Below the pieces are notes generated by a model. It saw only the letters and a program-made list of their open reading frames with translations, was not told the origin of the DNA and made no database searches. From contig NZ_CP011481.1 in assembly GCF_001011155.1 (NCBI RefSeq), positions 59,421-123,420 of the forward strand: 64,000 nucleotides of DNA, given 5' to 3'. Every line of letters begins with the position of its first letter. The stretch's first letter is position 1. The translations under genes and the position numbers were made by a program. The DNA is from Hoeflea sp. IMCC20628 (GTDB lineage Bacteria; Pseudomonadota; Alphaproteobacteria; Rhizobiales; Rhizobiaceae). Of this stretch, positions 53,621 through 61,729 are shown piece after piece.

Positions 53621-54160
53621 TCAATCGACAGGTGCGGGTTGCACATGCAGCTGAGGTACAGCCAGCTGAAAGCTTGTCAGGTAGGAGCCGTAGGCTTCTA
53701 CAAATCGGCCGTGGGTGCGCCTATATTCGAATGCCGGCATCACAAAAATCGGACACTCAACCGATCTGCGGGAATCGGGTTCTGCCCTAGCCGCTACGAT
53801 GGTGACGGAATGATCGGTGTCGATCAATTTCCCCAGTGTTCGAAACACCGGCGCCATCTTCGGATCGTCCTTTTCAAGACCAGGATCAGGGACAACACCG
53901 AAACAGATTGTTCCAGCATGATCTGTCACAACGAGGACCGATCCAACCGCGAGCGCATGGGCACGACATGCATGAGTCATGCAAGTTGTTGCGTCCGCCT
54001 CGGAGATATGGTCCTTTCGATAACGCATCCGGAGTTCTCCCGTTGAGCTGACCGGCGTGATGTTGCCTGCTGCAAGATCAGCGATCATCTCCGGTATCGG
54101 GCTGCTCTGGATCGCTCGCTGCATGCGGGTGAAGCTGTCTTGTCCTTTAGGTTTTGGCAT
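53621..54160 (-). CDS. hypothetical protein
   Basis: 179 aa from ATG 54160, which has AAGGA eight bases upstream; longer readings run into the neighbouring gene. A Pro/Lys-rich start (MPKPKGQDSFTRMQ) precedes a central segment with 'DATTCMTHACRAHALAVGSV' and 'HAGTICFGVVPDPGL', ending in a beta-rich stretch. I recognise no family. It follows the 54274 gene on the same strand, possibly as an operon. Confidence 0.6.
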   Translation of the reverse strand: MPKPKGQDSFTRMQRAIQSSPIPEMIADLAAGNITPVSSTGELRMRYRKDHISEADATTCMTHACRAHALAVGSVLVVTDHAGTICFGVVPDPGLEKDDPKMAPVFRTLGKLIDTDHSVTIVAARAEPDSRRSVECPIFVMPAFEYRRTHGRFVEAYGSYLTSFQLAVPQLHVQPAPVD

Positions 54161-54273
54161 TGAAATGTCCTTTGAGTGCTTGGTTATTGGAAAAGTATTC
54201 GGCGCCACAGTGCTGAACTCGATTTTGCGATCGGTCCGGCCTTTCACTGATTTTGTTACGGCCGTTACGAGCA

Positions 54274-54891
54274 TCACGCCGAACGCCGTTCAAAGATCTT
54301 GTTGGCGTGTTCCACTACAAGAAATGGCAGCGCGGATGGGATCACCGGATACCACACGACACCAGTTGGAAGGCCGACGGATTCAGCCAGCCCGGGGCGC
54401 AGATGGCTGTAATCGGTATGATCGGCGGTGGCGGCTTTCATAGTTCCAAATGCGCACTCGCCATCCACGCCTGGATGGAGATCCAGGCCAAATCGGTAGC
54501 CGCCGATACCATAGAAGGCATAGTCGTATTTCGCAGATCTGGCGGAGCCATCGCTTGAAATCTTGTGGATCAGATACGGCTCGAAGGACTGGGTCTCATT
54601 TCCGTTGTCATGCCAGCGGCCGGCGATGATAATTTCTCGATGTGAGCCGAGATCCTCTGCCGTCACCTCGCGAATCTCGTCTTCATTATCGGCGACGAAT
54701 TCATTGATCGGATGATCGTTCGGCGCAGGTACATTGTCGATCGTAACGATAATGGCTGACTTTTTCACCATGATTGACGCGTCGTTGCCCGGTAGCAGGA
54801 GGCGTCCGCCATACGTCCAGCTTCCGATATTGCCCGCTATCGCGGCTGCGTTGAACGCCTCTATAAAGTGACGAGGTTCAGATATAAACAT
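54274..54891 (-). CDS. hypothetical protein
   Basis: 205 aa from ATG 54891 (MFISEPRHFIEAFNAAAIAG), with TAGGA about nine bases upstream. It is acidic, with a beta-rich second half ('YDYAFYGIGGYRFGLDLHPG', 'GVVWYPVIPSALPFLVVEH'). No family recognised. It is divergent from the 55065 gene across an unusually AT-rich 170-bp region, suggesting joint regulation. Confidence 0.6.
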   Translation of the reverse strand: MFISEPRHFIEAFNAAAIAGNIGSWTYGGRLLLPGNDASIMVKKSAIIVTIDNVPAPNDHPINEFVADNEDEIREVTAEDLGSHREIIIAGRWHDNGNETQSFEPYLIHKISSDGSARSAKYDYAFYGIGGYRFGLDLHPGVDGECAFGTMKAATADHTDYSHLRPGLAESVGLPTGVVWYPVIPSALPFLVVEHANKIFERRSA

Positions 54892-55005
54892 AGTAAAAAA
54901 TCCTATTACTGTATTTATACGATAATATCGAATTGCATATTGGTCAATACAAATAATTTGCAATAACAAGAATACTATATACTAGATGCTTAATAAATAT
55001 TGTTG

Positions 55006-55034
55006 TTGACACTACTTAACATAAATTCTATTAT
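55006..55034 (+). promoter_or_regulatory. near-consensus sigma-70 promoter
   Basis: TTGACA (55006-55011), 17-bp spacer, TATTAT (55029-55034), about 30 bases before the GTG at 55065. The whole interval 54892-55064 is very AT-rich, unlike the rest of the window. Confidence 0.75.
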
Positions 55035-55064
55035 GGATATATCAATACACAGGGATATTGAATC

Positions 55065-55892
55065 GTGAAATACTTTATACTAGACTTCAAGGGCGCGCCA
55101 AACGGGTATGTTTCGAATAGCGTAGAAGCCTTGCGGCGGGCGACCAAGGACGAGCCTACCGAAATCATTCAATTCGGACGTGATGACTATCTGGGACATC
55201 CGCAACCAATCCGCTTCTTTGAAGACATCGTCGATCAACTGCGTGATTCCGATATCATCATCGGATTTTCAGCGGACAACCTGCTTACATTTTTGAATAA
55301 TGTCGCCGGTTTCCGCGATGCATTGTTTGAAAAAATCGACAATCGCACACCGTTCTATCTGCAATTCCTGCAGGTGTGGGAAACCGTTAATCCCTTGGGG
55401 AGTGAGCGGTCGCGCTCACCGAATCCTTATGCCGATCTTCTCGATAAGCTTGCAGCCTATCCGACGAGCATCAAGGTTCGTGGACTGGAGTGGTTTGAAG
55501 GATGCTTTACTGAATACATCATGAATTTCGAACCCGCCAAGGTGGATCCCTGCATATCCTCCGTCTTTGAGGACGGAGAAAAGATCTGGATTGACGGCGC
55601 CAATTTGATGACATTCGGCGAGGGCAATAGGGCGTTGCTCAAATCCAGCGCGAGTCATCGTAATGTGAGCACTCTGGGTCCCGATGCCGGACTGATCGAC
55701 TACGAGAAGCACTCTCCCTGCGTCATCCGAAAGACCGATAACCATTTCGGTTATTTGGTGAGTGGGATATTTTTTGCGGTCAATTTTGACAGCGCAACGA
55801 ATCCAAGGTCTGTCGGAGAAGCAAATATGACCGCAATTTCAAAAATTGTGCGGGATCTGCAAACAAATGTGAGAGTCCCCGCTGATGCGTAG
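55065..55892 (+). CDS. hypothetical protein
   Basis: 275 aa from GTG 55065, with AGGGAT eight bases upstream. It begins 'MKYFILDFKGAPNGYVSNSV' and contains acidic and aromatic segments ('LGHPQPIRFFEDIVDQLRDS', 'RGLEWFEGCFTEYIMNFEPA'). I recognise no family. Together with 53621, 54274 and 55979 it forms a small cargo island of unknown function under the AT-rich promoter region. Confidence 0.65.
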   Translation: MKYFILDFKGAPNGYVSNSVEALRRATKDEPTEIIQFGRDDYLGHPQPIRFFEDIVDQLRDSDIIIGFSADNLLTFLNNVAGFRDALFEKIDNRTPFYLQFLQVWETVNPLGSERSRSPNPYADLLDKLAAYPTSIKVRGLEWFEGCFTEYIMNFEPAKVDPCISSVFEDGEKIWIDGANLMTFGEGNRALLKSSASHRNVSTLGPDAGLIDYEKHSPCVIRKTDNHFGYLVSGIFFAVNFDSATNPRSVGEANMTAISKIVRDLQTNVRVPADA

Positions 55893-55978
55893 CCGCGTGG
55901 AGGGATATTGGTCTGAAGAGAAGCTCATCCTGCTGCGCATTGGCCTTGGGCCTGTCGCTGACGCCGGAGGAGATCTTC

Positions 55979-56707
55979 ATGCTTGAGATAATCCCATCTA
56001 TGTCAGACGAAGAAATGGCGACTTCAGCGCCTGTTAAGACGGAGGAGGAAGCGGCGGCGGCGTGCAATACGATGCTCGAGGCTGTCCACCGCATGCCGGG
56101 TTGGACGAGCGAACCGGATCTCGCACGCCAGCTTGGCAATGGGCAACTCGGTCTTTTCGGCCGATTCCTGCTATCGGGTGAGGATGTGTCGCTGGTGATA
56201 TGGGGCACTGGTATCCAATGCTGGATCGATTGTGAGTTGGCGCCAGATGATCACCCGCTTCGCCCCTTTGTCGATCAGCATCGCGAGGTACTCCAGCGTC
56301 TCTATGAATCGCTGGCGACGGACCCAGTCGACACGCTTGTGCTGGTTGGACGTTGGGTCGACTTCTTCGGTGACGCGCCAGGCACTCTCGTCATCTATCT
56401 CCGCCGCATGGTCATCCCGGACTGGGTTGGTACAGCATTGTACACTGGCGAACTGGATGCTTGGGATCCGACTCTAGGCGGACCCGGATATCCTCTGATG
56501 CTCCCCGGTCACGATGTAGAACAGGATAAGGCCACGATATTGCGCGAGACCAGACGACTTGTGCTGGCGGAGAACCGGCGACTGGGCTATGCGGAAGAGC
56601 CGGTGGTGCAAGGCATTCTCTGGTGGTCGAGAGACTTGAGCAGCCAAGATGACTATAGCATCACGATCACCATCCCCGATGAGTGGGTGCTTGCGGAAGT
56701 CACCTGA
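55979..56707 (+). CDS. hypothetical protein
   Basis: 242 aa from ATG 55979 (GGAG eight bases upstream); ATG 55940 is an alternative. Acidic, with many Trp ('GILWWSRDLSSQDDYSITIT'). It shares with the 54274 product a general pattern of a 'GRWhDfFGDaP'-like segment followed by Pro/Trp-rich beta strands, so the two may be distant relatives. No family recognised. It is followed by a clean terminator at 56735. Confidence 0.6.
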   Translation: MLEIIPSMSDEEMATSAPVKTEEEAAAACNTMLEAVHRMPGWTSEPDLARQLGNGQLGLFGRFLLSGEDVSLVIWGTGIQCWIDCELAPDDHPLRPFVDQHREVLQRLYESLATDPVDTLVLVGRWVDFFGDAPGTLVIYLRRMVIPDWVGTALYTGELDAWDPTLGGPGYPLMLPGHDVEQDKATILRETRRLVLAENRRLGYAEEPVVQGILWWSRDLSSQDDYSITITIPDEWVLAEVT

Positions 56708-56734
56708 AGAGTTGCTCTGCTATTCGCTATCATG

Positions 56735-56758
56735 GCCCGCTTCGGCGGGCTTTGTTTT
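56735..56758 (+). terminator. UUCG-loop intrinsic terminator
   Basis: GCCCGC-TTCG-GCGGGC followed by TTTGTTTT, 27 bases after the stop of the 55979 gene. It separates that island from the protease/nuclease module. Confidence 0.85.
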
Positions 56759-56970
56759 GTTCAGATGCTTGATGAGCCCGCGTCGCATGTTAACCACGCC
56801 GGAGCTCTTGTTCCGGAAGTGTTCTTTTGACCTTGCCGGAGACGGAAACCCGGACTATGTCTCCTGTGTCGGCAGAAGTTCAATATCTGCAGTCACTTAA
56901 CGGCCCCCACCGGTGCTACTAACACCAATGGAGGCCTGACCCACAACCTTCTTAGAAAAGGAATAGGGCT

Positions 56971-57129
56971 ATGTTGACCCTTAACGATATCCACCGCTCG
57001 GTGGAAGCACCATCTCCTAGTTTTCCCGTTGAAAATGCCTCAGTGGCTGCGCCGCATTCCCGCCGTGTCGCTACCAGCGACCCGTCCAGGAAATCACGGC
57101 AGATCGGCCTCGTCTCGGCCTTGCGCTGA
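56971..57129 (+). CDS. 52-residue basic peptide leading the protease/nuclease module
   Basis: ATG 56971 follows AAAAGGAATAGGG, a good ribosome site. The product is 52 aa, Ser/Arg-rich and soluble (MLTLNDIHRSVEAPSP...). The HRSVEA segment resembles HRATEA near the start of the 58290 product, hinting at a shared motif. No family recognised. A perfect hairpin (57191) lies between it and the next gene. Confidence 0.45.
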   Translation: MLTLNDIHRSVEAPSPSFPVENASVAAPHSRRVATSDPSRKSRQIGLVSALR

Positions 57130-57190
57130 CTGCGCGACCCGGACGATGGCTCAGGCCAAAGGCAGTCTGACTGACTTTGCTGACCGTTCC

Positions 57191-57213
57191 GACGCGGAAA
57201 TAATTTCCGCGTC
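57191..57213 (+). promoter_or_regulatory. perfect hairpin in the leader of the 57279 gene
   Basis: GACGCGGAAA-TAA-TTTCCGCGTC, a 10-bp stem with a three-base loop and no T tail. It is 65 bases before the start codon and could be an RNA processing or attenuation element, or a protein-binding dyad. Confidence 0.55.
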
Positions 57214-57278
57214 AGCGCATCCGTGCGTCGCCTTTGTGCTGCCCCTCGCATTCTTCAATATTTTTCAGGAGACTTCCC

Positions 57279-58199
57279 ATGACTCTTCCCGCCACACTTG
57301 CTCAGCCCACCTCTTACCAGCACACCACCGACCTCAAGGCGCTCCAGCCGCAGCTTGAGGCCCTGGTCACCGAGATCACGGCCTCCGCCCTTTCCGTCGA
57401 GGCGATGCGGCAGTCTTTCAGCGCAAGTCTGGAAGAGGCCGCGTCGGTGCTTCGGTCGGTGCCTGTGCATGAAGGCCGCCTGCTTGAACGCGGCATTGAT
57501 TTGCTCGCAGCCTGCAATCCGGACCTCGTCGTTCTCACAGAGAATATCCGGCTGCCGCTGACGCCGACGGCGATGCAACTGGTCGAGCACAATGAGGTTC
57601 ATTTATATCGCGGCCTCACCCTTGATGCCGATACCGGCGGACGAAAATCGTACACACCTGACCACTTGATCATCAACCGTCTGACGGGGATCGCGCACAT
57701 GGTCGACGTCAAGCGCAGCCTTACATCCTACGAAGCATCCCGCATTGCCGATCTAAAAAACCGGATGCTGGCGTCGGCCCTCGTCGTGCCCGATCATGTC
57801 TACAAAGGGCATCACCGGCTCCTGGTCAAAGAAGTCCGCGTGGTCATCCTCAACGCTCATGGGGGACGCACTGATATCAAAGGCGGAATCTGGCCGCTGT
57901 CTCACCTGGACCATCTTCTGGAAGTGACCGGCGCCGGCGAAGTTTTGCTGTCACTGCGCAAGCTATTTCGGGAGAGGATCGATGCCAATTGGGTTGCCGC
58001 TCGCAGTCCGATCACTGCATCGGGTATCGATAGCTCAGCTTCCACGACCGCTCTCCAGGACGTTGCCGTCGATGCTGGTGATGAAGATGGCTCGGTAAAA
58101 CGGCTGACCGACGCCGGCGACGAGGACGCAGTCGCTCTTGAAGACCTGCCTCCCGTGATCGTTGGTTTTGCCCAGGTTCCGGCCGCCGGCCCGCATTAG
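57279..58199 (+). CDS. putative PD-(D/E)xK-superfamily nuclease-like protein
   Basis: 306 aa from ATG 57279 (CAGGAG upstream). The N-terminal ~100 residues are helical. Residues 127-145 read PDHLIINRLTGIAHMVDVK: Pro-Asp, a beta-hairpin of 15 residues, then Asp-Val-Lys. That is the textbook PD-(D/E)xK catalytic arrangement (D128, D143, K145). The C-terminal ~60 residues are acidic and low complexity. No recognised family beyond the motif. It is the first large gene of a same-strand set with the AAA+ ATPase and M41 peptidase. Confidence 0.6.
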   Translation: MTLPATLAQPTSYQHTTDLKALQPQLEALVTEITASALSVEAMRQSFSASLEEAASVLRSVPVHEGRLLERGIDLLAACNPDLVVLTENIRLPLTPTAMQLVEHNEVHLYRGLTLDADTGGRKSYTPDHLIINRLTGIAHMVDVKRSLTSYEASRIADLKNRMLASALVVPDHVYKGHHRLLVKEVRVVILNAHGGRTDIKGGIWPLSHLDHLLEVTGAGEVLLSLRKLFRERIDANWVAARSPITASGIDSSASTTALQDVAVDAGDEDGSVKRLTDAGDEDAVALEDLPPVIVGFAQVPAAGPH

Positions 58200-58253
58200 C
58201 GCTCTCGTTCGGCCAACGCGCCAACCCAATTCCATGATTGAAATTTAATTGCG

Positions 58254-58271
58254 CCGAGCCTTAGGGCTCGG
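58254..58271 (+). promoter_or_regulatory. hairpin in the leader of the 58290 gene
   Basis: CCGAGCC-TTAG-GGCTCGG, a 7-bp stem, tetraloop, no T tail. It lies immediately before the ribosome site (ACGGAGACC) of the next gene. It is the second such hairpin in this module. Confidence 0.5.
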
Positions 58272-58289
58272 TCAACGGAGACCCTTGCC

Positions 58290-58727
58290 ATGAAAACCGA
58301 TACCGCCCAGATCACCGCCTTCCCTGACGTCCACCGAGCGACAGAAGCAAAACCACGCCGACGGCAACCTCTCCGTCAACTTGCGGCCCAATCCGAACAG
58401 TTGCCAATGCTCGAGAAGGGAGGTTCCGCGAATGGCCACTCGAAAACCATTGTTGCAAGGCCGGGTCCGCGGCAGCTGAGCGAAGAGGAACATGCCGATC
58501 ACGTTGCCAAGGTGGTGCGCATTGCCATTCGCTCGGCAAAACGCCGCGGCGTCAGGCTTGAAAGCGTTCTTTCCATTCCGCGCAGATGGCTCCTTGATCT
58601 GTGTGACGAAGGCGACCCGACCTGCGTCATCGTGCGAGACTGGCTCCTGGGAAACCGCAAACATTTGCCGAAAGACCTTGAAGGCACGGCCACCGGCTGG
58701 ACAAGCGGCAAATGGGGAGATGCGTGA
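58290..58727 (+). CDS. hypothetical protein coupled to the AAA+ ATPase gene
   Basis: 145 aa. A basic, disordered-looking first half (KPRRRQPLRQLAAQ) precedes a compact helical C-terminal half ('AKVVRIAIRSAKRRGVRLES', 'RRWLLDLCDEGDPTCVIVRD'). The stop overlaps the ATPase start as TGATG, implying stoichiometric co-translation. No family recognised. It may be an adaptor or assembly partner of the ATPase, by position only. Confidence 0.6.
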   Translation: MKTDTAQITAFPDVHRATEAKPRRRQPLRQLAAQSEQLPMLEKGGSANGHSKTIVARPGPRQLSEEEHADHVAKVVRIAIRSAKRRGVRLESVLSIPRRWLLDLCDEGDPTCVIVRDWLLGNRKHLPKDLEGTATGWTSGKWGDA

Positions 58728-60769
58728 TGAACACGATCGCTGACCGTATCTCCCGACATCTTCTCAAGCGCATCCGCAGGCTGGCGGTGCTTGAACTCTA
58801 CCAGCGGGCGTCAGACGTGGGACTGCTCACCATCAATTTTCCCTTCGGTGAGAAGAAGCAGGGCATCGCTTGGCAAGTCTCTGGGTTCGCGGCGTCAGGG
58901 CTTGCCGGCGACACCGATCGTGCCCGCCGCCTCGTTGGTCGGGCGCTCAAACGAGCGCCGACGACACTGCATGATGGTTTCGTTGATCATGACGGCGGCG
59001 AGCCCATTAATCGGATGGCCATTGAGATGTCTGGCAGTGAACCAGTGTACCAGGTCAAACCGAAACACGTCAGCGCTGGCGCGAAGCCGGCACAGCGCAA
59101 GAAAGCGCGATCAGTTGCAATCTATCCGATGCTTTCCAGGCAGCTGAATTCCCCAAGCATGTTTGCGCTGCTGCGGGAATTCCTGCCGCCACCCAATCCA
59201 ATGCAGGTGGCCGTCGCGTTGCTGATCGCCCGTGCGGTGGGCGAGAGCGTCACTGACCTAGATCAGCTTCTCGATGTTCTGATGCGGCGAAACCCAGTGA
59301 TCCTGCTCAAAATCCCGGTCACGGGTTTTGAGAGGCAATTCGGCGCGATGCTGGAAGAAGCTTTGATCGCGCCGTTTTTTGCGGAGCTGACCGACATCCG
59401 GGGCGACCGCCCGCTCTCGGAGCGTTTCAGGGACACAAGGCCAGAGATGCGAAAGCGGAAAATTGTCACCGCCTCGGGCCGCAATGTCTCGGATTTGACG
59501 CGACGAAACCTGACGCGATACCTCAGTACTGCGATCCTTGGCGACGCGGCACCGCTTGTCATCGTCGATGAAACATCAGCTCCTGCCAGGCCCGAAATCA
59601 CCGCTGTCTCCGACATCGTGCTCCAGTGCGCGGGTATCGACCAGGCACTGATCACCGATCTGCTTCATGTGTGTCTTGGTATTCCCGCGAGTGAATCATG
59701 TTCCATCATGGAAACGATGTGCCTCGATCCCAATTGTCTCGGGGTGGATGACCTGGGGCTGGCCGTGCGGCCCGGGCGCACGGCAAAAACTGTGCTCGGC
59801 CTGCTGGCGAGCCTCGCCGAAGCTGCCGGCGCAGATGAAAACGAGGATGATGACAAGAAGGTCCGCAAGGGACGCTCGTCCAATCCCCTGTCTGCGTTTC
59901 GGGACAAGCCCAAGAACACTCCGATCGATATGATCTTGCCCGAGATTGAGCCTTCGACAGATGCTGCTGCCGACAAACCGAATTCCGTGATCTCGGGGAT
60001 GGCAGGTGAAGCTACAACAACCGCATCAGCGCATCATGTGCGTTCCCTGCGCGTCGAACATTTGTCCGGCTACGGCGAAGCACGACCGTGGGCGCTTGAC
60101 CTAAAAGACGACCTTGCGCTTTGGCGCGAAGGGGCCCTCGGCTGGCATGAAATGAGCACAAAGTTGATGCTGTCAGGGCCTCCCGGCACCGGCAAGACCA
60201 CCTTCGCCAGAGCGCTTTGCAACACAATCCAGGTTCCATTGATTGTGACCTCGGTAGCATCGTGGCTGGAACCCGGGTTTCTCGGTGATGTTCTTCAGCA
60301 AATGTCGCAAGTTTTTGAGACCGCGCGCGAACATGCGCCGTGCATCGTCTTCATTGATGAGCTCGATGCGATCGGTAGCCGGGGTGGCGGACGAGGCGGA
60401 GATGACCGTAATGAACACTACTGGACAACTTTGATCACGCGCCTGCTGGAACTGCTGGATGGCGCGCTGAAAACGGAAGGCATCATCGTTTTCGCCGCGA
60501 CAAACTTGCCCGACCGGATTGACCCGGCCCTGCTTCGCTCGGGCAGACTGGAGAAACATGTCATCATCCCACCACCCGATGCCCACGCTCTAGCAGGGAT
60601 TCTCGCCCACCATCTCGGTTCCGATCTCGCCTCGGTTTTGGCGTCTGCCCCTGAGCATGCCGAGCCGGGCCCGGAGAGAAAAGCGACGCACACGCTGTTG
60701 TCCGTGCCCGTTCATTCGAAGTCATCCGAGGCAGATGCTGCCGCCGGGAAAGGATCAGCCCATGTCTAA
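58727..60769 (+). CDS. soluble AAA+ ATPase resembling the FtsH ATPase core
   Basis: 680 aa from ATG 58727 (GGGGAG upstream). Residues 1-~430 have no recognisable domain and no membrane helix. An acidic linker (ADENEDDDKK) precedes the AAA module. Walker A is GPPGTGKT (about 484), Walker B 'CIVFIDELDAIGSRGGG' (about 540), then sensor-1 'IIVFAATNLPDRIDPALLRS' and arginine fingers in RSGR (about 603). The chain ends soon after, with no AAA lid; that helix bundle is at the start of the next protein. It overlaps the peptidase gene by eight bases. Substrate unknown. Confidence 0.85.
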   Translation: MNTIADRISRHLLKRIRRLAVLELYQRASDVGLLTINFPFGEKKQGIAWQVSGFAASGLAGDTDRARRLVGRALKRAPTTLHDGFVDHDGGEPINRMAIEMSGSEPVYQVKPKHVSAGAKPAQRKKARSVAIYPMLSRQLNSPSMFALLREFLPPPNPMQVAVALLIARAVGESVTDLDQLLDVLMRRNPVILLKIPVTGFERQFGAMLEEALIAPFFAELTDIRGDRPLSERFRDTRPEMRKRKIVTASGRNVSDLTRRNLTRYLSTAILGDAAPLVIVDETSAPARPEITAVSDIVLQCAGIDQALITDLLHVCLGIPASESCSIMETMCLDPNCLGVDDLGLAVRPGRTAKTVLGLLASLAEAAGADENEDDDKKVRKGRSSNPLSAFRDKPKNTPIDMILPEIEPSTDAAADKPNSVISGMAGEATTTASAHHVRSLRVEHLSGYGEARPWALDLKDDLALWREGALGWHEMSTKLMLSGPPGTGKTTFARALCNTIQVPLIVTSVASWLEPGFLGDVLQQMSQVFETAREHAPCIVFIDELDAIGSRGGGRGGDDRNEHYWTTLITRLLELLDGALKTEGIIVFAATNLPDRIDPALLRSGRLEKHVIIPPPDAHALAGILAHHLGSDLASVLASAPEHAEPGPERKATHTLLSVPVHSKSSEADAAAGKGSAHV

Positions 60770-61529
60770 CCTCCACTCATCTCTTTCACCCGCAACGGCG
60801 CTGCAATCCCTGGCGTTGCTCGCTATCGGCAGGACCGGTGCCGACATCGAGCGCCTTGTTCGTGAAGTGCGCCAACAGGCCCGCCGGGACAGGCGTGAAT
60901 TGACGTGGTCCGACATCGAACAGGCGCTTGGTGCGCAACGCATGCTGATGTCCGACAATCTCCGCTGGCGGGTCTCGGTCCACGAAACAGGTCATGCGAT
61001 GGCCTGGACGCTCCTCAAGATTGGCGATGTTGAGTCCGTGACTTTGGGCCTCGGTGACGTCGGCCAAGTGACGGTCAATCGATATCGTCACCTTCCCCAG
61101 ACAGAGATTTGGCTGACAAAAACGATGGCAGCAATACTGGCTGGGCGTGTCGCAGAGATGCTGGTGGTCAGCGAGGTGCTTGCGGGGTCAGGCGCTGGTC
61201 CGGACAGTGATCTCGCCAAGGCAACAGGGATCGCACTCGACGCCGAGACTAGTCTTGGTTTTGCCGATCATCAGCCGCTACTGTATCGCGCCAGCGCACG
61301 TGGCTTCGACGTTCTGACACTTGATCGTGAGCTGGCAGATCGGGTCAACGCTCGACTACTTGCGGCGGAAACCATGGCTCGCGGGTTGCTGGAAGTGCAT
61401 AGGGCGAAGCTGATGGCAATCGCCACGCGTCTTAACGAAAGCCAGGTCATGTCAGGGGATGAGGTGCGTCTGCTGATGGGCATTGATGGTGATGAAACAG
61501 GAGATGGAAATGGGGATGCCCGGGTCTGA
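60762..61529 (+). CDS. M41 (FtsH-type) zinc metallopeptidase with an N-terminal AAA lid
   Basis: 255 aa from ATG 60762 (AAAGGA upstream). Residues ~12-65 match an AAA lid ('GRTGADIERLVREVRQQARR', ELTWSDIEQAL). The peptidase domain has the zinc motif HETGH (about 74-78; FtsH has HEAGH), AILAGRVAEMLV, and the third zinc ligand Asp in GPDSDLAKAT (about 150; FtsH NDLEQAT). No ATPase core and no membrane helix. With the 58727 product it would rebuild a soluble FtsH-like protease from two chains. Confidence 0.85.
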   Translation: MSNLHSSLSPATALQSLALLAIGRTGADIERLVREVRQQARRDRRELTWSDIEQALGAQRMLMSDNLRWRVSVHETGHAMAWTLLKIGDVESVTLGLGDVGQVTVNRYRHLPQTEIWLTKTMAAILAGRVAEMLVVSEVLAGSGAGPDSDLAKATGIALDAETSLGFADHQPLLYRASARGFDVLTLDRELADRVNARLLAAETMARGLLEVHRAKLMAIATRLNESQVMSGDEVRLLMGIDGDETGDGNGDARV

Positions 61530-61729
61530 AACGACGATTCTTTTGGGCACCAATCCGATTCCGAGCTCCAAGTTTTCGATTCTGCATTCCGGATATTCGA
61601 GTCAGCATTCCCAAGAACCGATTCAAGGCTTCCTGAAGACGTTTCTGAACACCGAAATTTCGATTCGGGAGTGCCGACCATCGATTCTGAAGGCTCAATT
61701 GCCGATTCCTGTGCAAACGGCGATGATGC
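61515..61729. repeat. 21-bp-periodic array of CGANTC motifs (about nine units)
   Basis: GATTC/GAGTC pentamers start at 61536, 61557, 61578, 61599, 61620, 61662, 61683 and 61704, exactly 21 bp apart; the 61641 unit is degenerate (GTTTC). Half-units GATGC occur in phase at 61515 and 61725. Each is preceded by C, and position 13 of the unit is C in nearly all. The rest of each unit varies. GANTC is the CcrM methylation target of alphaproteobacteria. Read from 61530 in the peptidase frame, the array encodes heptads beginning Asp-Ser, directly after the peptidase TGA. Confidence 0.8.

Noticed and set aside
61271..61681. Minus-strand frame with Glu-Ser heptads
   Set aside because: Antisense to the conserved peptidase gene; the heptads again follow from the DNA period. 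Kept only as an alternative reading in the findings.
61515..61729. CRISPR array as an explanation for the periodic motifs
   Set aside because: The unit is 21 bp with only about 6-7 conserved bases, far too short for repeat plus spacer.
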